Assembly (NCBI GenBank): GCA_945878875.1
Contig: CAMCUC010000004.1
Coordinates: 20,131-84,130, forward strand
DNA from: Rhizobium sp. Q54
GTDB lineage: Bacteria; Pseudomonadota; Alphaproteobacteria; Rhizobiales; Beijerinckiaceae
Length of the DNA stretch: 64,000 bases
Reading direction: 5' to 3'
Below are positions 17,728 through 27,427 of this stretch, one piece after another; within the stretch, counting starts at the first letter, position 1; each line of letters starts with the position of its first letter. The notes below the pieces were generated by a model. It saw only the letters and a list, made by a program, of their open reading frames with translations. It had not been told where the DNA came from and did no database searches. Made by a program: the position numbers and the translations under genes.

Positions 17728-18429
17728 ATGTTGCAAATCAGAAAAGCGGGTGAACGAGGCCGCGCCGATTTTGGTTGGCTGGATTCGCGCCACACCTTTT
17801 CCTTTGGCGAATATTACGACCCCGCCTTCATGGGCTTTGGCCCGCTGCGCGTCATCAACGATGACCGCGTGGCGCCCGGTCGCGGGTTCGACACGCACGG
17901 CCATCGCGACATGGAGATCATTTCCTACGTGCTCGAAGGCGCTCTTGCGCACAAGGATTCTATTGGAACCGGCTCCACCATCGCACCCGGCGATGTGCAG
18001 CGTATGAGCGCAGGGACGGGCGTTCGGCATAGCGAGTTCAACGCGTCGGCTTCCGAGCCGGTGCATTTTCTGCAAATCTGGTTGTTGCCGGACGCCCAAG
18101 GCATCGAACCTTCCTATGAGCAAAAGTCGTTCGCGCAAGAGCGAGAAGACGCACTGCGTCTTGTGGCGTCGCGCGATGCGCGCGAGGGCTCGCTCAAAGT
18201 CCATTCCAACGCGGATCTTTACGCCACGATATTGAGCCCGGGCGCCAAGGCGCGCCATGCGTTCGCGCCCGGCCGCATCGGTTGGTTGCAGGTTGCGCGC
18301 GGTGCCCTTGAGGTCAACGGCGTAAAGCTCGAGGAAGGCGACGGACTGGCGATCGCAGACGAGGCGCAGATCAGTCTCAAAGCGCTGGACGCAGAGGCCG
18401 AAGCGCTTGTCTTTGATATGGAGCGCTAA
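17728..18429 (+). CDS. Pirin-family bicupin protein (YhhW-like)
   Basis: The 233-residue product has the pirin layout: RHTFSFGEYYDP, GFGPLRVINDDRVAPG, FDTHGHRDMEI and GTGVRHSEFNAS. The metal site is intact with His57, His59, His101 and Glu103. E. coli YhhW of this family shows quercetin 2,3-dioxygenase activity in vitro, but the physiological substrate is generally not known. The second cupin is at the carboxy-terminal end. The start at 17728 follows a GGAG site. It is convergent with the SDR gene, with stops three bases apart. Confidence 0.92.
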   Translation: MLQIRKAGERGRADFGWLDSRHTFSFGEYYDPAFMGFGPLRVINDDRVAPGRGFDTHGHRDMEIISYVLEGALAHKDSIGTGSTIAPGDVQRMSAGTGVRHSEFNASASEPVHFLQIWLLPDAQGIEPSYEQKSFAQEREDALRLVASRDAREGSLKVHSNADLYATILSPGAKARHAFAPGRIGWLQVARGALEVNGVKLEEGDGLAIADEAQISLKALDAEAEALVFDMER

Positions 18430-18432
18430 ACC

Positions 18433-19182
18433 TCATGAAGGTGCCTGAAACGCCTTCACCAAACCGGTTTGTGCTTCCAGCAGCAGGCCGGTGTGCGTCC
18501 AGTCCGGCGTGCAGGCGGCGAGAATTTTCGGCGCAATTTCTTCGGGCGTCGGCAAGGTCTGCGGGTCTTCGCCTGGCATCAATTGCGTGCGCATGCGGGT
18601 GCGCACGCGGCCTGGATCGACGAGCGTCAAGCGCACTTTGGTAATGTTGCAAGTTTCAGCGGCATAGGTGCGCCCAAGCGCCTCCAGCGCGGCTTTTGTG
18701 GCCGCATACACGCCGCGATAGGCGGGCATGTCCGCGCGATGACCGGCGCCCGACGTGATGAGCGCGACGCGGCCCGCGTCCGATGCGCGCAGCAACGAGT
18801 CGAGCGACCGCAGCAGTCGCCAGTTGGCGGTGACGTTGATCGCCATCGCCTCGTCAAATTGCGGCGGATCGACATGGGGCAGGGGCGACACCGGCCCCAG
18901 CACGGCGGCGTTGCCGATGAACACGTCAAGCTTTCCCCAGCGCTGATGGATGGCGAGGCCCAGCCGATCAAGCGCCTCGCCGTCGCGCACGTCGCAGGGA
19001 ACCAGCGTCGTCTGTCCGCCGAACGCGCGAATCTCGTCGTCCAGCGATTCAAGCCCGCCTTGCGTGCGCGCGAGCGCAATCACGTGAGCGCCCTGACGCG
19101 CCAACTCTACCGCCAAAGCCCGGCCAATGCCGCGCGAGGCGCCGGTGACGAGGGCGATTCGATCCTGAAATGTTTTGGACAT
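18433..19182 (-). CDS. Short-chain dehydrogenase/reductase (SDR)
   Basis: A classical SDR of 249 residues with the nucleotide-binding motif TGASRGIG (13-20), NAAVLG, and catalytic Ser144, Tyr159 and Lys163 (YAATK). The cofactor is probably NADP(H), judging from the basic region at Arg39, but this is not certain. It lies 36 bases downstream of purF on the same strand, an order common in Hyphomicrobiales, where it is part of the radA-cvpA-purF group. The substrate is unknown. Confidence 0.92.
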   Translation of the reverse strand: MSKTFQDRIALVTGASRGIGRALAVELARQGAHVIALARTQGGLESLDDEIRAFGGQTTLVPCDVRDGEALDRLGLAIHQRWGKLDVFIGNAAVLGPVSPLPHVDPPQFDEAMAINVTANWRLLRSLDSLLRASDAGRVALITSGAGHRADMPAYRGVYAATKAALEALGRTYAAETCNITKVRLTLVDPGRVRTRMRTQLMPGEDPQTLPTPEEIAPKILAACTPDWTHTGLLLEAQTGLVKAFQAPS

Positions 19183-19218
19183 GAGCGCTCCGGCTGCGCG
19201 ATCGGTACCCGCGAACCC

Positions 19219-20742
19219 TTAACCTGCTTCCGCCAGCAACGACAATTGGGTACGGCCCGGCTCCCCCGCAATGTCGGTGAGGGCGGTGGGATAATCCCCC
19301 GTGAAGCAATGATCGGTGAATTGCGGGCGGGCAGGATCGCGCTTCTCATAGCCCATGGCGCGATAGATGCCGTCCACCGAGAGGTAGGCCAGCGAATCCG
19401 CGCCGACATATTTGCGCATGCCCTCAATGTCGATCACGCCGTCTTTCGTCATCTGTGCGGCCAGCAGCTTGTCCTTCTGCGGCGTGTCGATGCCGTAATA
19501 ATCGGGGTGCGTGATCGGCGGCGAGGAAATGCGGAAGTGCACCTCCTTGGCGCCGGCGTCACGCATCATCTGCACGATCTTCACCGACGTAGTGCCGCGC
19601 ACGATGGAATCGTCGATCAGCACAATGCGCTTGCCCTTCACGACATTGCGATTGGCGCTGTGCTTCAGGCGCACGCCCAGTTCGCGAATGGCTTGTGTGG
19701 GCTGAATGAATGTGCGTCCGACATAATGATTGCGGATGATGCCAAGCTCAAACGGCAGGCCTGATTGCTGCGAGAAGCCGATAGCGGCGGGCACCCCGGA
19801 ATCGGGCACCGGGACAACCATGTCCGCCTCGACACCCGATTCCATCGCCAATTGGGCGCCCATGAGCTTGCGCACATCATAAACCGAGCGCCCGTGCACG
19901 ACGGAATCTGGTCGCGAAAAATAGATGTACTCGAAGATGCAGGGACGCTGCTGCTGCGGCGGGAACGGTTTGTGGCTTTCAACGCCGTCTTCCGAGATCA
20001 CGACGATTTCGCCGTTCTCGATGTCGCGCACAAAGCGTGCGCCGATGATGTCGAGCGCGCAGGTCTCGGACGCCAGAATGTAATGGCCGTCGAGTTCGCC
20101 CAGCACCAGGGGACGAATGCCCAGCGGATCGCGCGCGCCGATCAGCTTTTTGTTGGTGAGCGCGACCAGTGAATAGGCGCCCTCAATCTGGCGAAGCGCT
20201 TCAATAAAACGCTCCAGAATGCGCGGACGGCGGGAGCGAGCAACGATGTGCAAAATGACTTCAGTGTCCGACGTCGACTGATAAATAGCGCCGTCGCGGA
20301 TCAACTCGCGGCGCAACGACAGCGCATTGGTGAGATTGCCGTTATGAGCGACCGCAAAGCCGCCGCTGTCGAGTTCGGCGAACAAAGGCTGCACGTTGCG
20401 CAGGATCGTCTCGCCGGTGGTGGAATAACGCACATGGCCGATAGCGGCAGAGCCGGGCAGGCGGTCGATCACGGATCTTGTGGAGAAGTGCTCGCTGACG
20501 AGGCCCATGCGGCGCTCGGATGAGAAACGCTTTCCGTCAAAAGAGACGATGCCCGCCGCCTCCTGTCCGCGATGCTGAAGCGCATGAAGGCCGAGCGCCG
20601 TGACGGCAGCGGCGTCCGGGTGTCCGAAAATGCCAAACACGCCGCATTCTTCGCGCAGCGTATCTCCGTCGAGATCAAGATCCAGATCCGCGCCAAAGCC
20701 GGGTTCGTCAGGGTAAGGTCCGTTGCCGTGTGCGCGTCCCAT
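19219..20742 (-). CDS. purF: Amidophosphoribosyltransferase
   Basis: PurF catalyses the first step of purine synthesis, transferring glutamine amide nitrogen to PRPP. The start has a short acidic propeptide-like leader (MGRAHGNGPYPDEPGFGADL) before the nucleophile Cys33 in EECGVFGIFG, so maturation by cleavage is likely. The glutaminase part contains HVRYSTTGE and NLTNA, and the PRPP-binding loop reads IVLIDDSIVRGTT. Length of 507 residues is normal. It follows cvpA, an arrangement conserved from enterobacteria to alphaproteobacteria. Confidence 0.97.
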   Translation of the reverse strand: MGRAHGNGPYPDEPGFGADLDLDLDGDTLREECGVFGIFGHPDAAAVTALGLHALQHRGQEAAGIVSFDGKRFSSERRMGLVSEHFSTRSVIDRLPGSAAIGHVRYSTTGETILRNVQPLFAELDSGGFAVAHNGNLTNALSLRRELIRDGAIYQSTSDTEVILHIVARSRRPRILERFIEALRQIEGAYSLVALTNKKLIGARDPLGIRPLVLGELDGHYILASETCALDIIGARFVRDIENGEIVVISEDGVESHKPFPPQQQRPCIFEYIYFSRPDSVVHGRSVYDVRKLMGAQLAMESGVEADMVVPVPDSGVPAAIGFSQQSGLPFELGIIRNHYVGRTFIQPTQAIRELGVRLKHSANRNVVKGKRIVLIDDSIVRGTTSVKIVQMMRDAGAKEVHFRISSPPITHPDYYGIDTPQKDKLLAAQMTKDGVIDIEGMRKYVGADSLAYLSVDGIYRAMGYEKRDPARPQFTDHCFTGDYPTALTDIAGEPGRTQLSLLAEAG

Positions 20743-20903
20743 GGCCGTCTCCTGAACTCATCTGCGGAAAAACACGTACGAATCCATAGCGTGGAGACGT
20801 AATCCGTGGACGTTACATAGTTCTTTTGAAGCGGTTTGTCAGTGCGCTACGCCGAGGCGGCGCACTTTCCCGTTTCAAATATTCAGGAGCGCTGTTCAGG
20901 TCC

Positions 20904-21476
20904 TTATGAGCGCTTGCCCGGCGCAGTACGCAATTCAGGCTCCTCGGGTGTGGTTTCGGCGTCGCGATTGCGCTTCATGCGCTGCTGGAAGGCGCTAAGC
21001 GGATCTTCCGGCAGCATTGCGATCAGCGTGTCGCCGCTGGATTCCAGCAGCGGCCTCGTCTTGGCTGCGCGCACCCAGTCCGGCTGCGTCTTCTCTGGCA
21101 CAAGCCAGTTGAAGAACAGGAAGGCCACCACACACAACAGCAGGCCGCGCGCCGAGCCAAAGATGAAACCTAGCGAGCGATCCAGCGCGCCGATCTTCGA
21201 ATCAAGGATAGCGTCGGAGATGCGCACCGTAATCATCGAGACGATGATCAGCGTCAGAAGGAATATTGCGCCGATGGCTACAGCCATCGCGATGCTTTCC
21301 TTGGCGATATGGGGGGTGACATAGGGCAGCAACAGAGGATGCAAGTAATAGGCGGCAAAGGCCGCAGCCGCCCAGGATGCGATGGCGAGAACCTCGCGCG
21401 TGAAGCCGCGCAACATCGACAGAACGCCGGAAACAAGAACGACGGCGATCAGGGCAAGATCAAGATAGGATGGCAT
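20904..21476 (-). CDS. cvpA: CvpA-family membrane protein
   Basis: The 190-residue protein has the CvpA pattern: a first helix (LALIAVVLVSGVLSMLRGFTR, residues about 7-26), then RGFTREVLAIASWAAA, further helices and a glycine-rich FGSARGLLL stretch. The family was named for colicin V production and is needed for envelope functions in some bacteria; its biochemical role is unresolved. A charged cytosolic tail (MKRNRDAETTPEEPELRTAP) follows. Located between radA and purF, as in many relatives. Confidence 0.92.
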   Translation of the reverse strand: MPSYLDLALIAVVLVSGVLSMLRGFTREVLAIASWAAAAFAAYYLHPLLLPYVTPHIAKESIAMAVAIGAIFLLTLIIVSMITVRISDAILDSKIGALDRSLGFIFGSARGLLLCVVAFLFFNWLVPEKTQPDWVRAAKTRPLLESSGDTLIAMLPEDPLSAFQQRMKRNRDAETTPEEPELRTAPGKRS

Positions 21477-21645
21477 TTAAATGTGATCCGCACTATGGCC
21501 CGGTCAAACGCGCGGGAAATCGGCGCTGGCGCGAGTTGAAAAAGAGAGTCGATTTCGATCTTATAGCGAAGCGAAGCCAAAGCGTCATCTTTTTGGTTAA
21601 ACACGCCACGCTTTTGGTCAGGCAGGCTCCGCATAAAAAACCAAT

Positions 21646-23103
21646 CTAATTCTCCCTGCGGCGCCCGCGTGTTGCATCGTCTCGTTGCGAAGTCTCCTCG
21701 CGCGTTCTTTCCCTCGTGTGCGCCCTTGAGGTTGCGCGCGCCGCAACGTCAGCTACGAGCGACGCTATATGGCCGCAGGCGGTGACTGAAAGCGGCCCCT
21801 TTTCCTGCCCCTCCAGCGAACCTGCAGGGGCGACAGCGGCGACAAACCCCAGTTTTGCGGCTTCTTTCAGGCGCTGCCCGCCATGGGAGACGGGACGAAT
21901 GGCGCCCGACAGAGCGACCTCGCCAAAAAACACCGAATCTCCCGGCAGAACCGCCCCCGTTAACGACGACACGAGAGCGGCGGCGGCAGCCAGATCGGCG
22001 GCAGGCTCGTCAATGCGCAAACCGCCCGCCACATTCAGATAGACGTCATGCTGTCCGAGCTTTAGTCCGCCATGCGCCTCCAGTACCGCCAGCAGCATCG
22101 AAAGACGCGCCGGGTCCCAACCCACGACAGCCCGGCGCGGCGTGCCCAGCGAGGTTGGCGCCACGAGCGCCTGAATTTCCACCAGCACCGGGCGCGTGCC
22201 CTCCATACCGGCGAAGACGGCGGCTCCGGGCGCCGCGCCGTCGCGACCCGCCAGAAACAAGGCGGACGGATTGGTGACTTCGCTGAGGCCAGCGCCAGTC
22301 ATCTCGAACACGCCGATCTCGTCGGTCGGGCCAAAGCGGTTCTTCACCGCCCGCAAAATCCGGAACTGGCGTCCGCCGTCGCCCTCGAACGAGACTACGG
22401 CGTCCACCATGTGTTCGACCACGCGCGGCCCGGCGATCTGCCCGTCCTTGGTGACGTGGCCAACCATGATGACGCAGGCACCAGTAGTCTTGGCGTAGCG
22501 GATGAGCGCCTGCGCTGACGTGCGCACCTGCGTGACGGTGCCGGGCGATGCTTCCGCGGCGTCTGTCCACATGGTCTGTATCGAATCAATCACGACAAGC
22601 GCGGGACGCTCGCCGGTTTGCAGCGTGGCCACAATATCCTCGACGCTGGTTTCCGCCGCCAGCTCGACGGGTGATTCTGCCAGCCCGAGCCGTGTGGCAC
22701 GCATGCGCACCTGCGCTACAGCCTCTTCGCCCGAAATGTAGACGACGCGCCGACCTGCCGAGGCCATGCGCGCGCAGGCCTGAATCAGCAGCGTTGATTT
22801 GCCGATGCCCGGTTCACCGCCGATCAGGATCACGGAGCCCGGCACAAAGCCGCCGCCTGTGACGCGATCCAGCTCGCCTATGCCCGACAAAATGCGCGGC
22901 GCCTCGCGATGGGCGCCGTGCAAGCCTTCAAGTGCGAACACGCGCCCCTTGCCGGCGCCGCGCACGGCGCGTGCTGCGATGCCGGAGGAAGGCGCTTCCT
23001 CGGCCATGGAATTCCACGCCTCGCACGCCTCGCAGCGGCCCTGCCAGCGTTGCGCCACGGCGCCGCAGGACTGGCAGACGTAATTGGTGCGCGCCTTTGC
23101 CAT
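21646..23103 (-). CDS. radA: DNA repair protein RadA (Sms)
   Basis: RadA is a RecA-like helicase of the DnaB type that promotes branch migration during recombination repair. The amino terminus has the four-Cys zinc finger (Cys10, 13, 24, 27), the ATPase has Walker A GGEPGIGKST (95-104), the RadA-specific KNRFG motif is at 254-258, and the carboxy-terminal Lon-like domain is present (GGLRIDEPAADLAAAAALVS). The last 30 residues are Arg/Glu/Thr-rich and variable. Length 485, slightly longer than usual. A small open frame ends 7 bases upstream of the start. Confidence 0.97.
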   Translation of the reverse strand: MAKARTNYVCQSCGAVAQRWQGRCEACEAWNSMAEEAPSSGIAARAVRGAGKGRVFALEGLHGAHREAPRILSGIGELDRVTGGGFVPGSVILIGGEPGIGKSTLLIQACARMASAGRRVVYISGEEAVAQVRMRATRLGLAESPVELAAETSVEDIVATLQTGERPALVVIDSIQTMWTDAAEASPGTVTQVRTSAQALIRYAKTTGACVIMVGHVTKDGQIAGPRVVEHMVDAVVSFEGDGGRQFRILRAVKNRFGPTDEIGVFEMTGAGLSEVTNPSALFLAGRDGAAPGAAVFAGMEGTRPVLVEIQALVAPTSLGTPRRAVVGWDPARLSMLLAVLEAHGGLKLGQHDVYLNVAGGLRIDEPAADLAAAAALVSSLTGAVLPGDSVFFGEVALSGAIRPVSHGGQRLKEAAKLGFVAAVAPAGSLEGQEKGPLSVTACGHIASLVADVAARATSRAHTRERTREETSQRDDATRGRRREN

Positions 23104-23110
23104 GCTCCGG

Positions 23111-23344
23111 TCAGACCGCGAGATTGGGCGAAGCGTTCACGGAAGCCGCGTTGATGTAGCTGCGCAGATCGACAATCTGCTTCTCCAGCTCCATCTCGGC
23201 GGCGTGCAATTCATCCAGCGCGGCCTGGAATGAGGTGGCGGCGTCGGACAAGGATTTAGGCAAGGTGTTGGACATGCTGCTTTTGTTGAAATGCTCAACC
23301 GTAAAACGTCCGCTTTCCGCAATCATTGCTTCATCCGCCCGCAT
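23111..23344 (-). CDS. Small helical protein of unknown function upstream of radA
   Basis: A 77-residue frame begins MRADEAMIAESGRFTVEHFN with a GGAGAGC ribosome site at 23344 and ends 7 bases before radA. The carboxy-terminal half (FQAALDELHAAEMELEKQIV) is predicted by eye to be a coiled coil; a shorter start at MSNTLPKSL (23275) is possible. Its tight spacing suggests co-transcription and possible coupling with radA. I do not recognise the family. Confidence 0.55.
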   Translation of the reverse strand: MRADEAMIAESGRFTVEHFNKSSMSNTLPKSLSDAATSFQAALDELHAAEMELEKQIVDLRSYINAASVNASPNLAV

Positions 23345-23421
23345 GGCGCTCTCCAAAAACATTCCTGACCCGAATCTCATTTGGAGAACAATACAGGAAC
23401 AAGTGCGCTTGGCAATGGGCT

Positions 23422-23850
23422 TCAAAACGGTTTAACGATCACCAGCACGACAATGCCGAGCATAAGCAGGGTCGGGGCCTCGTTGAGGATACGGTAATAG
23501 CGCGAATTGCGCGTGTTCTGGTTCGCCTTGAACGCGCGGCCGAGCGCGCCGAGATAAAAATGCGTCGCCGTCATCGCGATCACGAGCGCGAACTTCGCAA
23601 GAAACCAAATCTCGTAAAAGAAATAACTATAAATCGCCAGAAATAGGCCGCTGGCCCATGAGACGATCATCGCCGGGTTCATGATGTAGCGATAAAGCCT
23701 GTATTCCATAATCGGAAACAGCTTGTTGATGTCTTCCGATCTTGCGTTCTCGACGTGGTAAACGAACAGGCGCGGCAGATATAACAAGCCCGCCATCCAT
23801 GAAATTACGGCGACCACGTGCAGCGATTTGATCCAGAGATAAAAGTCCAA
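23422..23850 (-). CDS. hemJ: Protoporphyrinogen oxidase HemJ
   Basis: The 142-residue integral membrane protein matches HemJ: LWIKSLHVVAVISWMAGLLY with the conserved His11, PRLFVYHVENARSE, a central LYRYIMNPAM segment with Arg/Tyr, and RILNEAPTLLMLGIVVLVIVKPF read in part at the end. HemJ oxidises protoporphyrinogen IX to protoporphyrin IX and replaces HemG or HemY in most alphaproteobacteria. It sits 18 bases after alr on the same strand. Confidence 0.95.
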   Translation of the reverse strand: MDFYLWIKSLHVVAVISWMAGLLYLPRLFVYHVENARSEDINKLFPIMEYRLYRYIMNPAMIVSWASGLFLAIYSYFFYEIWFLAKFALVIAMTATHFYLGALGRAFKANQNTRNSRYYRILNEAPTLLMLGIVVLVIVKPF

Positions 23851-23868
23851 ATCTTGCGCTCCTGATAA

Positions 23869-24987
23869 TCAGCCGCCCACATATTGCCGGAAGTATCTGC
23901 GGCTGAGGCTTGTGAGGATTTCATAGCCGATGGTGTTTGCGCGCGAGGCCAGATCGTCGACGCTGATACGAGAGCCAAGCAGCTCGACCATCGCGCCCGG
24001 GGCGGCGGCTTCCAGAGACGCGTCCGTTACGTCGATCACGGAAAGATCCATCGAAATCCGTCCGACTACGGGGCATGGCGCATCACCAAGATAGACCTGC
24101 GCAGCAGGCTTGTCTTGCGTTCCTGATGCAGAGCGCAGCAGGCCGTCCGCGTAGCCGATCCCGATGGTCGCCAGACGACGCGGAGAGGGCGCGCGCCACG
24201 TTGAATTATAGCCGACCATAGCGCCGGCCTCGACATTGCGAACCTGAATGATCGGTGCCTGCACGCGCACCACGTTTTGCATCGGGTTGGGGGCGACGGG
24301 CGTTGGATTGCCACCGTAAAGCGCATAGCCCGCGCGCACAAGATCGTAATGCGGGGCTGTCGGCAAAAACACGCCGGACGAATTGGCGAGGCTGGCGCGT
24401 GCGTTCGAAAACATCTGGCGCACAGATTCAAACGCAGCTATCTGCGCTGCGTTCATCGGGTTGTCGCGCTCCTCGGAGGAGGCGAAATGGCTCAACACAA
24501 GCGTGACGCACGCGGCCTCCGGCGTGTCGGCGATGGCTTTCGCTTCTTGCGCGCTCATCCCCAGTCGGTTCATGCCTGTGTCGACATGCAACGCCGCTTC
24601 ATGGCCGGGCGCATGCTTTAGCCACGCCGCCCATTCATGCGCTGATCCGATGACGGGAAACGCCTGCGCCCCAGCCAGCGTTTGAATTTCTGCCGCATCG
24701 TCCGATAGTCCGTTCAGGCAATAGATTTGCGCGGGCGCACCACCAAGCGCGGCCCGAAGCCGCACCGCTTCAGCAACATGAGCTACGAAGAAGCTGACGC
24801 ACCCGGCGCGTGAGAGAGCTTGCGCCGCAGGCTCAAGTCCGATTCCGTAAGCGTCTGCCTTCACCACGGCGGCGCATTGCGCGGGCGCGGCGCGTGCGGC
24901 AATTGCGCGCCAATTGGCGATGAGCGCGTCAAGGTCAATCGTCAGAAGCGCCTGCGAGGCAAGTCTTGTTTGTTGCGCGCCGCTCAC
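23869..24987 (-). CDS. alr: Alanine racemase
   Basis: A fold-type III PLP enzyme that makes D-alanine for peptidoglycan. The PLP lysine is Lys43 in AAVVKADAYGIG. The region around MVGYNSTW contains the second-base Tyr, and the PLP phosphate contact region reads RISMDLSVIDVTD. The 372-residue length is typical. Its ATG overlaps the dnaB stop by four bases (ATGA), a sign of translational coupling. Confidence 0.96.
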   Translation of the reverse strand: MSGAQQTRLASQALLTIDLDALIANWRAIAARAAPAQCAAVVKADAYGIGLEPAAQALSRAGCVSFFVAHVAEAVRLRAALGGAPAQIYCLNGLSDDAAEIQTLAGAQAFPVIGSAHEWAAWLKHAPGHEAALHVDTGMNRLGMSAQEAKAIADTPEAACVTLVLSHFASSEERDNPMNAAQIAAFESVRQMFSNARASLANSSGVFLPTAPHYDLVRAGYALYGGNPTPVAPNPMQNVVRVQAPIIQVRNVEAGAMVGYNSTWRAPSPRRLATIGIGYADGLLRSASGTQDKPAAQVYLGDAPCPVVGRISMDLSVIDVTDASLEAAAPGAMVELLGSRISVDDLASRANTIGYEILTSLSRRYFRQYVGG

Positions 24988-26486
24988 ATGCGCTCCGGCA
25001 GCGCGTCTTCGCGCGCCATGTTCGAGAACCGCGTCACTTCAGCGTCGAATTGTAATTCCACTGTGCCAGTGGGGCCGTGACGCTGTTTGCCGATGATGAC
25101 TTCAGCGCGACCATGCGCACGTTCCATCTCGGCCAGCCAGGACGTAAACTCCTCCGTGCCTTCGCGCGGCTGCTTGTTCTTGATGTAATATTCTTCGCGA
25201 TACACGAACATCACCACGTCGGCATCCTGCTCGATAGAGCCCGATTCACGGAGATCGGACAATTGCGGACGCTTGTCGTCACGCGATTCAACCTGGCGCG
25301 AAAGCTGCGAGAGCGCAATCACCGGCGCATTCAGCTCTTTTGCGAGCGCCTTGAGGCCAGTGGTGATTTCGGTGAGTTCCTGCACGCGGTTTGAGCCGGC
25401 TGATTTCGAGCCGCTGAGAAGTTGCAAATAATCCACCACCAGCACGTCAAGCCCGCGCTGGCGCTTGAGGCGTCGTGCGCGCGCCACCAGCTGTGCTATG
25501 GAAATGCCGCCGGTCTGGTCGATGAAGAACGGGATTTGCTGCATTTCGCGGGCAGCTTCCGAGATTTTGTGGAACTCGCTGTCCTGAATGTCGCCGCGAC
25601 GGATCTTGTAGGATGGCACGCCAGATTGCTCCGCGATGATACGCGTAGCGAGCTGTTCCGCTGACATTTCGAGCGAGAAGAAGCCCACGATGCCGCCGTT
25701 TTTGGGAATATGAACGCCGTCTGGGCGCACCTCGTATTCGTAGGCTTTGGCGATGTTGAACGCGATGTTTGTGGCCAGCGCGGTCTTGCCCATGCCGGGG
25801 CGCCCGGCGATGATCACAAGATCGGATGATTGCAGGCCACCGAGTTTGTAATCAAGATCGCTCATGCCGGTGCTGATGCCAGACAATTTGCCGTCGCGCT
25901 CATAGGCTTTGGCGGCGGTGTCGATGGCTGTGGTGAGGGCCTGCGAGAACGATTGAAAACCGCCGTCGTAGCGGCCCTGTTCCGCAATCTCATAAAGGCG
26001 GCGTTCCGCCTCCTCGATTTGTACGCGCGGGTTGAGATCGACGGGCGAATCGTAGGCCGTGTTGACGATTTCCTCGCCGATGCCGATGAGGTTTCGGCGC
26101 ACGGCGAGATCGTAAATCGTGCGACCGTAATCCTCCGCATTGATGACGGTTGTGGCTTCAGCGGCGACGCGCGCCAGATATTGCGGCACCGTCATGCCGC
26201 CAAGATCGTGCTCTCCCAGAAAGGTTTTCAGCGTTATCGGCGAGGCGACCTTGCCAGCGCGCACGAGCTGCGCCGTGACTTCAAAGACGCGGCGGTGAAT
26301 TTCCTCATAGAAATGTTCAGCGCGCAGAAAATCAGAGACGCGATCAAACGCATGATTGTTGACGAGAATCGCGCCGAGCAGAGCTTGTTCAGCCTCGATA
26401 TTGTGCGGCGCAAGCCGGTAGGCGGCGGGTTCGGGCTGGCTCGCCATGAGGGCGAACCGGTTCCCAATCTGTTCGACGGCGGACAT
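24984..26486 (-). CDS. dnaB: Replicative DNA helicase DnaB
   Basis: DnaB unwinds DNA at the replication fork. The amino-terminal domain starts with PHNIEAEQALLGAILVNN, and the RecA-like domain has Walker A AGRPGMGKTAL (about 227-237), FSLEMSAEQLA and VVDYLQLLSG. The start at 26486 (MSAVEQIGNR) is preferred to an upstream TTG-type extension because the family begins here. Length 500 residues. It begins the dnaB-alr-hemJ run. Confidence 0.96.
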   Translation of the reverse strand: MSAVEQIGNRFALMASQPEPAAYRLAPHNIEAEQALLGAILVNNHAFDRVSDFLRAEHFYEEIHRRVFEVTAQLVRAGKVASPITLKTFLGEHDLGGMTVPQYLARVAAEATTVINAEDYGRTIYDLAVRRNLIGIGEEIVNTAYDSPVDLNPRVQIEEAERRLYEIAEQGRYDGGFQSFSQALTTAIDTAAKAYERDGKLSGISTGMSDLDYKLGGLQSSDLVIIAGRPGMGKTALATNIAFNIAKAYEYEVRPDGVHIPKNGGIVGFFSLEMSAEQLATRIIAEQSGVPSYKIRRGDIQDSEFHKISEAAREMQQIPFFIDQTGGISIAQLVARARRLKRQRGLDVLVVDYLQLLSGSKSAGSNRVQELTEITTGLKALAKELNAPVIALSQLSRQVESRDDKRPQLSDLRESGSIEQDADVVMFVYREEYYIKNKQPREGTEEFTSWLAEMERAHGRAEVIIGKQRHGPTGTVELQFDAEVTRFSNMAREDALPERM

Positions 26487-26768
26487 GTGTTTCCAATGAT
26501 TTGAAGACGAAACGCAATCCGGACGATTCCTACACCGGATGCAGCGCACCTGAGCGGCCTGTTTCGCATGTCCCAAGCCCATGCGCGAGCGGCGAGGTTA
26601 ACGAATAGTGAAAGCGGGCGCGTTCGTCCCGTAATCCACATGTTCGGACGCAGCGTCATGGGGAATGGTTGACACGGTGCGAGCGATCTGAATTGGGAAG
26701 GGCCGCTTGTGCGCGCCGTTAGCGCGCTTGCGGGCTGGCAGCCCGCGGTCCAAAGCGGCGACCCTACG

Positions 26769-26796
26769 TAAAACGCCCGCGCTTGCGCGCGGGCGT
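26769..26796 (-). terminator. Rho-independent terminator after rplI
   Basis: Read on the minus strand, a perfect 10-base GC stem (26773-26782 with 26787-26796, ACGCCCGCGC type) is followed by TTTTACG. It lies 44 bases after the rplI stop. Within the 353-base spacer between dnaB and rplI there is also a 7-base hairpin (GCGGGCT with AGCCCGC, 26730-26746) and the presumed dnaB promoter region. I see no gene in it. Confidence 0.85.
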
Positions 26797-26839
26797 CCTG
26801 TCTCAAGCGGCGTGGTAAAAGTTACCGGTCGCCCATTTC

Positions 26840-27409
26840 TTACCGGTCGCCCATGTCGCCGCCGGCTTCCGCAAGGGCGGCGCCGATTTCGAGGCCGAGG
26901 TCGTCCATGGACATTTCCTCGCGCGTATCAAGCTCTTCGCCGCGCGTCTGGCGCTCGGCTTCCTGCTCGGAGCGGGCGACGTTGATCGTCACCTTGGCTT
27001 CCACTTCTGGATGCAATTGCACAGGCACGCTGTGCAGGCCAATGGCCTTGATGGGGGAGAGCAGCGAGACCTGATTGCGGTTCACGCTCACGCCGCCGGC
27101 GGTGATGATGTCGGCGATGTCGCGGGTAGAGACCGAGCCGTAGAGCTGGCCGGTTTCGCCAGCCTGACGGATGATGATGAAGCTCTGGCCGTCTAGGGTG
27201 GCGTGCACCTTCTCGGCTTCGGCCTTCTGTTCCAGATTGCGGGCTTCAAGCTGGGCGCGCTGATCGTCAAAGCGCTTCTTGTTGGCGCCGGTGGCGCGCA
27301 GCGCTTTGCCCTGCGGCAGCAGGAAATTGCGCGCGAAGCCGTCGCGCACCTTTACGGTTTCGCCCATCTGGCCCAATTTGGCGACGCGTTCGAGCAGAAT
27401 GACTTCCAT
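26840..27409 (-). CDS. rplI: 50S ribosomal protein L9
   Basis: The start [21 protein letters not shown] is the L9 signature, with the rest of the amino-terminal rRNA-binding domain ([17 protein letters not shown]), the long connecting helix and the carboxy-terminal domain ([16 protein letters not shown]). At 189 residues it has an extended acidic tail, a trait of alphaproteobacterial L9. It follows the DUF2232 gene by 18 bases in the S6-S18-L9 operon. Confidence 0.97.
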   Translation of the reverse strand: MEVILLERVAKLGQMGETVKVRDGFARNFLLPQGKALRATGANKKRFDDQRAQLEARNLEQKAEAEKVHATLDGQSFIIIRQAGETGQLYGSVSTRDIADIITAGGVSVNRNQVSLLSPIKAIGLHSVPVQLHPEVEAKVTINVARSEQEAERQTRGEELDTREEMSMDDLGLEIGAALAEAGGDMGDR

Positions 27410-27427
27410 GTGTACTCTCCTTTTGGT

